Assembly: GCA_951799445.1 (NCBI GenBank)
Contig: OX637295.1
Location: 25,234,001 to 25,298,000, forward strand
DNA: 64,000 bases
From: Pseudisothecium myosuroides
Taxonomy: Eukaryota; Streptophyta; Bryopsida; Hypnales; Lembophyllaceae
Direction of reading: 5' to 3'
The first letter of the stretch is position 1. Each line of letters starts with the position of its first letter. The notes beneath the pieces were generated by a model. It worked only from the letters and a program-made list of their open reading frames with translations. It was not told the origin of the DNA and searched no databases. Made by a program: the position numbers and the translations under genes. This document shows positions 56,296-64,000 of the stretch, in pieces.

Positions 56296-57742
56296 ATGCG
56301 GCGTCAATTATCAACCCCCATCAAGGAGAAGAAGACTCCCGTAATCACACCATGTCACGTCGGTACCCCGACGACCTCCATGCGGTGCGCCTTGGTGAAG
56401 CCGCTGGGAGAGCACAATAGGTCCCGAAGCTTCTCTCCGGCGTTGGGCTCCCTGAGTGTAAAAGACAATCGCACTCCCGCTTGCTCGCCAGCTCTGGACT
56501 CCTTGAGCAAGCGCACTCCCGTGCGTGACTCGAAGACGATGCTCACTGGAGTCGATCTCACGTGCCGATTCGCCGACACCGAGGTCGGGGTGTGCGCGTC
56601 GCGAAGCCCGCGGGCATCGCCATCGTTCAACCGCATCCATGAGGGTAGCTCGCCTTCTTTGGGTTGTAAGGGCTTAGCAACCGCGTCCATGTCACGGCTG
56701 CGGGGAGTTGCTACACCTGCTGCTACTTTGAATCCTTCAGACTTTAGAAACGGGCACCACAGCAATGTCACGCCATCGCCATTGCCGTGCACGCCCGCCC
56801 GTAACCCGAAGACGATGCTCGCTGGCGTCGAGCTCACGCGCAGATTCGCCGACACCGTGCACGGCTCGTGCTTGTCGCGAACCCCGCGTGGCTCCCCATC
56901 GCTCACCCCCATCCAAGACAGTTGCTCATCATCGCTCAGTCGCAAGGGCTTAGCAACGACGTCCAAGTCACGGTTACGAGGAGTTTCTACACCTGCTGCT
57001 ACTCCCACTCCTTCCGAGCTTCCGAATGAAAGCCACAGCGTTTTTACACCATCGCCATTGCCGTGCACTTCTCCGGAGGTTCACAACCGCGGCTTCGCGG
57101 AGCTCAATTGGGAGGACGACTTACCACACGAGTGGTTCAACGCGCGCGAGATGCCTTGTTTTGAGCCTCGTGAAGGGTAGCAAGACACCTGAAGCGCAGC
57201 CGTCGAAGTCTCCTGAGCTCAGCAAACGCGCCATGGCGGATCCTGCAACGACAACAACAGATACAGGACCTTCCCCACAACAGACTCCATCGCCACAACC
57301 TACAAGCTCCCCGGAGTTTCTGAAACGAGGCTCAGTGCCACCATCGTCAGGAGGATGTTTTGGCGCAGGTCCCTTGATGGGACCTGAGGGCGTTCGATCT
57401 GTGAAAGACAGACGTAAGTGTAAGCCTCGAGGGATTTTGACCATAGAAGGGGAGTTTCTGTTCAGCTCGGGAAGCGCAGACTTTGAAGATATTCAGATTG
57501 AGGAGACGATCTCTGTTCCGGCGTTGGCGTCCGTGGAGTGGATGGTTGCTGAAGGGGATGATGGGCGTGCGTCCAGTGACGCGGAGAGCCTCTCGCCAGG
57601 CTCTTTTCTTGAGGACGAGGCAAACGTTCCTGGGCCTAGGACGCTACAACAGGAAGCATCGTTTGCGTCCTTTTTAGAGGATTCGGCTAGTATTCCTGGA
57701 CATAGATCGTTACTTCAGGAAGCGTGGTTTGCAACAGATTAG
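56296..57742 (+). CDS. Ser/Pro-rich protein with internal repeat, one frameshift
   Basis: ATG at 56296 (AGCAATGC) opens 294 codons to TAG 57178. The coding sense continues in the next frame from about 57175 (SKTPEAQPSKSPELSKR) to TAG 57740, giving roughly 480 residues if joined. The shift lies at the GAAGGGTAGC run: a one-base indel, an assembly error or a very short intron. The N-terminal part contains a ~93-residue duplication (about 74-166 and 167-260), each with KTML(T/A)GV(D/E)LT.RFADT, GLAT.S.SRLRGV.TPAAT and TPSPLPCT. The second part has two FLED..(N/S).(V/I)PG.R(T/S)L.QEA repeats near the C-terminus. Many S/T-P sites suggest CDK-type phosphorylation, and R-x-x-L sequences could be destruction boxes. 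I do not recognise the family. A possible further exon lies at 58013-58106. Confidence 0.6.
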
Positions 57743-58012
57743 GAAATGATTTTTTCAAAACTAGTGCAATTTTGTTGCAACAGTTTGGGGAATAAATCAA
57801 TACTCCTTCGACTATTGTAAGTATATTGTTGTAAATTTATCGAAATAGTGTTTACAAAATGAAATGTGCAACTAAGCATTTTGTAGCTTGTTGATATAGC
57901 ATTGCAATAGACTGTTGCAATACTCTTGTTATATAGTTGGAAAATTTTTGAACGAAGAATCAATACCAAATTGTCTTGGAGATTCTCAGGAAGTCTTACC
58001 TGTTAGCTGCAG

Positions 58013-58106
58013 AGATGGCAGGTATCATCGCAAGATTAGAGTTGCCACTCTTGCAGCAAGGTCCGGTGAAAGCGTGGAATGGATGAGCCCCACAGGAGAA
58101 TCCTAA
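58013..58106 (+). CDS. Possible extra 3' exon
   Basis: A pyrimidine-poor but usable acceptor (GTTAGCTGCAG) precedes an open stretch encoding RDGRYHRKIRVATLAARSGE, then SVEWM and a stop. SVEWM echoes ASVEWM in the upstream gene. A GTAAGT donor lies at 57818. Whether it belongs to the upstream gene is unproven. Confidence 0.25.
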
Positions 58107-58639
58107 TTGGAAATTGGACAAATGTCCTTTTGTGTCGAACTTCCATTCCTACTGTATCCCATTCTATCATCACTGGACATTGACTTGGAATTGTTTTGAA
58201 TTTTTTGAAAATTCCATAGACGGACTCATTTTGGATTTCTCTGTGCCCGTGCTCCCACGTTGCCAAGGATGATGATCGCAGTTCTGCGAAACTAACATGA
58301 GCTGTTGGAAGAAAACGGCAGGCAAATGCGGCTTCTTAATCTTGCAGACAATGGAAAAATTGAACATTTTGCAAACTTGTGAGCTTTGTGACAGTACAAG
58401 TTCACCTGAGTTTGTCAACGTTTTGTAACAATGTAGGCCTGCTCGTCAACAACCGTCTGTTTCTGTCTGTCTAAACCTCAGTGATGTAAAAGTTTAATCC
58501 TGCTGGTTCCAACGCACCCTCTGCTCCAATCTTTTCCCTCTCTAAAGAACCATTGTAAAACTCTTCTGAAAGATCCCTAAAATTGATTTCAAAGCATCTG
58601 TTAACACAAGGATACATATTGGAGGTTTCAATATATATT
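58107..58639. other. No supported gene
   Basis: Intergenic sequence with short frames only. It probably includes the 3' end of the gene above. Confidence 0.4.
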
Positions 58640-59040
58640 GAAAGTGTATTTTAATATAGAAAACCTATGAAGTTTGATCCAAGCCGGAACATGAAATGTC
58701 GGTAAGGGAGAATGATATGAAGATGTTTTGCAGTGTGTGTAACCACTTTGAAAATCAAAACGAGTGCTTAGAACTTTTAATGAATCCCATTCTCTTGTAA
58801 AGAGAGTTTTGAATTAATGCCACTTGTTTCTTTCATGTTGACTTGTCATCTTGAGAGCAAAGCTTGTTGCCCATGAGTCTAGATTCACCCTGTAATGTAG
58901 CTACAGACACTGAATGTCTATGGACAACAAACAATTCTTCTATATACAACAAAAGTGTAGATGTTCATCCTTGGAATTTTGTGTAAAAAGGGGAGGTCTT
59001 GTACATTAAATTGACCTACAATGAGTGCTCTTGGATTTTT
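58640..59040. repeat. Two short repeat relics
   Basis: 58640-58900 matches 17320-17580 (AAGTTTGATCC, AACCACTT(T/C)GAAAATCAAAA, CTTTCATGTTGACTTGTCATC). 58930-59040 matches, inverted, the hAT left-end region (TGTTCATCCTTGGAATTTTG against CAAAATTTCAAGGATGAACA). Confidence 0.6.
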
Positions 59041-59960
59041 TTACCCCCTAAAGGACCATTGTCCCTTTAGGGACAAATGCGTTTTCGGGCAGGTACCTAC
59101 GGGCTGAAATTTTGTCATGACTTTTTTTTAAAATTTGAAGATATAAGAACTAATAAGCTTTGTGGGAATATAATTTTTTTCACAATCATTGCCTAGGAAC
59201 AAAAGTTATGACCAAATAAGCTCAAAACAGGGGACGAGGGGCAGCCCGAGCAACAGAAAAAATATACAAAAATTTGAATTTTTTTTTGAATTTTTTTCTT
59301 CTTGTACATTATGTTTTTGTGTATCTGGAAAGCTTTGATTCATTTCATTTGGATTTGTTTTGAAAAAGTTATGGACATTCTTGTGTTTCGGGCAGTTAGA
59401 GCATCTTCTTGAAAAAAATAACTTGTAGAATTCATTTCTAAATGCAATTTTTTCAATTTTTCAATTTTTTTTTTGCATGGTCTGATTTACTTGCTAGAAC
59501 AATCTCACCAATGGGATTAGTGCATTTTAATTCCATCTAAAATATATGAGTATTTTAGATTTTCCTTCTATCTCGTACCTACTTCTACCTAACAATTTTT
59601 TTAAGAATGATAATTAAGTTTTTTTGAATTTTTTTTTCCTGCACTCTCAACTCAATTTTCCATTATAAAAATTTAAAGCTCAAAACTCTTTAGTGTAAAG
59701 AATTTAAGTTAAAAATGTTTAAAGTCAAAAAATCTAGTCCCGGAATGTGCTGAAAAACTTGTTTTTTCCACTTTAAACGCAGATATCTTGCAATCTATGC
59801 GGTCAAAAATTCTAAAAAAATTTCCATACACTCTTATATTAGTTAGGTGTAAGAGCCTACGGTTAGATATGAAAAAAAACAATTTCCATTTTTTTTACTC
59901 TTTGCTATAGAATGGCAATTTTGAGTGTTTTTTGGCAGAAAAACTGGCCTTGGTCCTTTA
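59040..59960 (-). repeat. Inverted copy of the 20.3/29.4-kb repeat
   Basis: Read on the minus strand, the landmarks CACTAATCCCATTGGTGAG, GATTGTTCTAGCAAG, CATAACTTTTTC and CATAACTTTTGTTCC follow the order of the plus-strand copies. Both edges carry CCCCTAAAGGACCA in opposite orientation (59041 and about 59950), suggesting terminal inverted repeats of a ~920-bp element. Confidence 0.65.
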
Positions 59961-60835
59961 GGGGTTAAGCAAATGATTTATATGGTATTCAAAAGGATGC
60001 TTTTTATGGTGTCCATCCCGGCATTTTAGGGTTAAGAAACAAGGAGAGGGTCCAAAAAAGATCCTTTGACTCACACTCAAGTATCATGCCTATAAGGGTG
60101 AATGCAAGAAAAACTTGCCGATTTTGTTGCGTTTTTACAGTATTCATGATTTTTCTTCTGGAGTACTATAAAATTAGAAAAATAATTTAAAAAAATAAAA
60201 ATATGGCCAACATATACACCTCTAAGATGAAGGTAATCATCAAAGGAAATGCATAGAAAAATTCTTTAAGCTAGAGAGCTAAAAAAGTGCCAAATTTTAA
60301 GAAAATGGATACCTTGATGTATAAATTAGTTAAAAATAGGAAACAAAATTAAATACATAAAACAAAAATTGGCCATTTGTAACAACTCTATGGAAATGGT
60401 CATTCACCCAAAAAAACTCCAAAATAATATTTTATATGTTCCAAAATGTAAGTAGAAAGAAGCGCACTTTGTGGACTTCCACACCACATACAATTAACTA
60501 TTTTTAGAATTCCTTCCTTGCATAGCTACAAGTCTACTAGAAGACCATGCCCTCCAAATTTCAACTCGAAATTTATTTTTTGGGGTACTAAATAGAACTA
60601 AAAACCTCTAAATTGGCAAGTGTGACATATAATCAAGGGCTATTCTTGGACAATAAACTATTTTTGAAAATTACAAAAAAATTAGGCAAGGTGTATAATG
60701 GTCATGAGTACCTTACTAATAAATCTTGAATCATTTGGAGCTAGAATGCAAAAGTTATAGCCAAAAAACTAATCAAAACGCAAGGTGTGACGCAAAATAG
60801 TACAGGTGTTTCTTGCATTCACCTATAATGGAGTA
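59961..60835. other. AT-rich stretch, nothing recognised
   Basis: No gene, repeat array or element boundary that I can support. Confidence 0.5.
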
Positions 60836-60839
60836 TGTA

Positions 60840-61200
60840 CAATGTTTGCATAAAAATTGGTGGTTGTCAATTTTGTATGATTAGAAAACAATTATGCTTT
60901 AAAATAACAACACCTAATGTAGTTCAAATAAGCGTTTAAACATTGTTCCTATTATTGAACTCTAAAAGCTTTTGTTTGATTTTATTGCTAGTCAATAGAG
61001 GATTAATTATTGATTGGCTTAGAATACATCTTTTGGACATTGTATGAATAGATTATGAATTTTCAATGTGCTGAAAATGGGTGTATCAAAAATAGGGGCT
61101 CATCTATGGAGGTGGTACATTTTCAAGCAAGACTCCAGTAGCTAGGTTAATTTTGCAAACCAATCATAGTTGAGTGTTTATTGGAGTGGCTATTTAGTCG
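60840..61200 (+). repeat. Fragment of the 16-18-kb dispersed repeat
   Basis: GTTTGCATAAAAATTGGTGG, CTCTAAAAGCTTTTGTTTGA and GGAGGTGGTACATTTT match 17955-18310 in order and orientation. Confidence 0.7.
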
Positions 61201-61986
61201 CCTATATTATATTAAGTATGCATTGTCACAACCCTTGTCACAAAATCGGACACATTTTCATCCCATGCATAGAAATATCATTCAATTATTTCATCCAACA
61301 TTCATGATGAAAACCTAGAGCGCAACAAGTGAGCATTCTTCATGGACGTGAGCGCGATGATTCATTGCAATTTGAAGTTGCTAGTGCAATTAATTGCAAA
61401 GTGAAGATTTATGAAGCCGAGTTGGGGTGAGGTTATAAGGGAACCAAAGAAACCTCCCCAAATTGTCAAATTTTCTGATTGATGGCTGCAACTGAGAGGG
61501 ATTTGAATACGTGAAACTCATAGTAATACCAGTGAGAGCAAGATGATTGTTTAGAAGTTGCCGAGGCTGATCACTGAACTTCCGGATTCCCATCTATACC
61601 TTAAATTTGGATGTTTGTTTTGTTACGTTGAGATCTCCCATATTGTGCATCTCCCAGTTGCATGCTTGGTATCATCGGAAAGCTCTCAGCGAGGAGGGGA
61701 GCACGGGCTTTGTTTTGTGACATATGGACCTACACTAGAAAAGTTATATTTTTTTGAGTTATTTTTATGAATTTAAAAATTAGAAAATTACTTTTACATC
61801 TGTTTTGACTGTGGCAACGGCACAGGGCACACTAGTCTGTCTTGATGCCAGGTCCACATGACTTTCCCTTGCAAAACGGGTTTTAGTGCTATCCTGGACT
61901 GATTGCAATTGCAGCAGAGTTATTGCGGAGCTGCCAGGAATGGAACCCAGAACCTCGTCCTCGAAGGAACGGAACTTAAAGGAGTT
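61201..61986. other. Intergenic, no supported gene
   Basis: Open frames at 61558-61770 and on the opposite strand are short and unrecognised. The right part leads into the hairpin below. Confidence 0.4.
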
Positions 61987-62130
61987 AAGGGCAGGCTTCC
62001 ATGTGGAGTCGAGGCCCGGTGGAGCCTGCCGATCATCGGTCAAACGGGATTTCCGTTTTTTAGGAGTGCCGATTCCACCGGTGATCGGCAGGCTCCACCG
62101 GGCCCCGACTCCACATGGAAGCCCGCCCTT
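61987..62130. ncRNA. Long near-perfect hairpin, possible small-RNA precursor
   Basis: The left arm 61987-62039 and right arm 62078-62130 are reverse complements over 53 bases with about 3 mismatches, separated by a 38-base loop. The loop itself contains a short inverted repeat (AAACGGGATTTCCGTTT). Transcribed from either strand it would fold into a stem long enough to be processed by a Dicer-like enzyme. It could equally be a small foldback transposon. Short open frames through it are incidental. Confidence 0.5.
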
Positions 62131-62244
62131 ATTAACTAGGTAACATGAGCTCCGACTTGAGTAGGAAGTAGAAGGCTTACATAGAGTTACTCAAACGACG
62201 ATGGACAGTTGACTGCAGTAGAGTACAGTGCAGTTCTAATAAAA

Positions 62245-63600
62245 GGTATGCATACCCGTTGTGGTGCCTTTGGTCAGTGCACATGCTTAGATTGATCCGC
62301 TTCACACTTTTTTTGTTGCAATAGAATGGAAAAAGAGAGAGTTTTTCACACGTATTTCTCACTACTTTGTTTTGAAATCTTGAAGTTCATGTACTCAACA
62401 ATTAAAATCTATTGAGAATTGTGCCCATAAGGTACTCTGTATTTGACTCTTAGAATACAAATTATGTACTAAATTGTGGCAAGACGTATACCATTGGATG
62501 GATAGTTAAACAATTAGCATCTTTCATTTGGATGCCATTTTAATATATAATATATAACTTTATAGTATTCAAATATAGTACCATGCATGTCATTGATGTA
62601 GAATACATGACCATTTTGTGGTTTTTGAGATATGTAGGAGGTGCAATAAATGATGTAAATTGGGAGTGTCATGCATTATTGAATTTCATTTAACATCATA
62701 GAATTTTTTTTTTGAACTTTGTATAAATAAATTATGAATTTTCAGTGTGTTGAAAATAGATGTATTCAAATTCCAAAATAGGGTCAAATTTTTGAAAGTT
62801 GTGCTTTAATATATAAAACTAATGAAGTTTGATCTAAATAGGAATATGAAATGTCCTTTAAGAGTTAAAAAAAATTAGACAAAAATCCTTTCATTCTGTG
62901 TAAGTTCTTTTTCCTTTATCAATGGAATTTTTCCATGTGCTTTAAGAAAAAAAATAACACATAAATGTTTTGAAGTGTATGTAACCACTTCGAAAATCAA
63001 AATGATCACATAGAAATCATAATAAAACCATTTTCTTGTGAGGACAATGTTAAATTAATGGCACTTGGTTTCTTTCATATTGAGAGCAACTTGTCATCTT
63101 GAGAGCAAAGCTTGTAAGTTGCCCATGAGTCTAGATTAAGAAACAAGAAGGGAAAGTTGCAGAAATGATCGTTTCTCTCATATTGGAGTATTATAGAAGT
63201 AATGGAGTATTTACAATGTATAGGACACTGCCCGAAGAAGAGGGAACTTTGCACAAAAATATGTCTACAAGAAAGGTGGAGCTTGGCAAGGGGATACATT
63301 TTTTTGAGCAATTTCCAACAACAAGGGATATTGCCCAGCTTAAACCACCCGCTAGAAAATGTGGAAAATTTAATTAATGATAAAGATTCCTATGATGAAT
63401 GTAAAACTTTCTAGATGAAGAATCCATAGTGCTTGATTACATGAGTAAACTTGTGCAATGTGCTAATTATACAAAAAATAAACTGCTCGACAAATGAAAG
63501 GAAATTTTTTTGGCAGGGATTTATGTTTGCATAAAAATCAGTGGATGATGACTATGAATGATTAGAAAACAATGATGCTTTAACCCCTAATTGCCCAAGG
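62245..63600 (+). repeat. Second long copy of the 16-18-kb repeat, with a deletion
   Basis: It matches 16216-16760 and then jumps to match 17305-18000. The junction is at GGGTCAAATTTTTGAAAG (about 62780), showing that about 550 bp present in the other copy is missing here or was inserted there. Ordered landmarks include CATACCCGTTGTGGTGCC, TTTGACTCTTAGAATACAAA and CAAGGGATATTGCCCA. Confidence 0.75.
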
Positions 63601-64000
63601 CACCAGAATCTGGTGTTTGCAAAACTTCCACGTTAAATAAAGCCTAACCAAATTGCTATTTTTAGTAGTTTATATTTTTAGAAAGTTCTTCTTGAAGTCT
63701 AATTTTAGCATCGCAAATCCGATCTTGAAAATAAATGATAGTGATTTTTCTATTCACGATTTTGTGCAAGGGTACCTAGTGCAATCTTGACTTCCCGTAG
63801 TGTTGAGAGCTCTTAGAAATGAGCCTCAAATACACTAGATCTTGGAGAAAAAATCACATTAGAAATTCATTTAAAAAAATTCTAGAGTAGATTTTAAGAA
63901 ACCACAAATTGATTGGGGTTATACATATTAGGCCCTTTAACCTCATATTATTTTGGTCACCAACTTTTTAGATTTGACTTGTATAAAGAAGATTGAAAGA
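63601..64000. other. AT-rich end of window, nothing recognised
   Basis: No gene or clear element. GTGTTGAGAGCTCTTAGAAATGAGCCTCAA near 63799 echoes the kinase-block flank at 25905 and 49768, suggesting a further scrap of that duplication. Confidence 0.4.

Noticed and set aside
55883..57444. Minus-strand frames opposite the Ser/Pro-rich gene (237 and 107 codons)
   Set aside because: They mirror the GC-rich coding strand. The plus-strand reading has internal protein repeats and a sensible start.
61936..61950. tRNA B-box-like sequence (reverse strand GGTTCCATTCC), hinting at a SINE
   Set aside because: No A-box at the expected distance, no poly(A) or T-run end, and no target duplication found.
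1..64000. CRISPR array, rRNA or tRNA genes
   Set aside because: Tandem repeats here lack the repeat-spacer pattern and occur in a eukaryotic context; no rRNA or tRNA signature was seen.

Overview
The window looks like a gene-poor, repeat-rich stretch of a land-plant nuclear genome. Evidence: GT-AG introns, the C-terminus of a PDR/ABCG transporter, Mutator-like and hAT transposases, several MITE-like elements, and CCCTAAA-type motifs. The divergent soluble or tail-anchored kinases would suit a bryophyte or lycophyte, but I cannot fix the lineage from sequence alone. There are no rRNA, tRNA or CRISPR features, and nothing bacterial.

Layout. 1-6.3 kb: a broken minus-strand coding fragment, a retroelement-like leader with a TATA box, a candidate first exon at 3763, purine-rich minisatellites, and a GC-rich TATA-bearing block at 5.4-6.3 kb. 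6.6-9.1 kb: a decayed ~105-bp array split by a 701-bp transposon with an 8-bp target duplication. 9.6-12.3 kb: a ~570-bp higher-order array carrying telomere-like motifs. 12.3-22.5 kb: AT-rich sequence full of short transposons and dispersed repeats. 22.5-26.1 kb: a dead kinase gene, followed by an orphan ABCG last exon. 31-34.1 kb: two more kinases on the minus strand. 35-39 kb: nested small transposons. 39.4-46.4 kb: a complete but inactivated Mutator-like element. 46.5-49.8 kb: the intact paralogue of the dead kinase. 49.8-54.9 kb: a degenerate hAT element inserted in the downstream flank of that paralogue. 55.1-58.1 kb: a duplicated fragment and a Ser/Pro-rich gene with one frameshift. 58.6-64 kb: further copies of the dispersed repeats, plus a striking 53-nt-arm hairpin.

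How it fits together. The host genes are mostly four related or convergent kinases (one dead) with non-canonical catalytic motifs (HGD, DFD, DYE). They have extra N-terminal helical sequence, and the duplicated pair has a conserved downstream exon encoding a two-pass membrane tail. The rest is transposon history: the duplicated kinase locus was split by a hAT element and flanked by a Mutator-like element. Every premature stop in both transposases can be explained by C-to-T change. Gene models rest on reading frames and splice-site inspection only.
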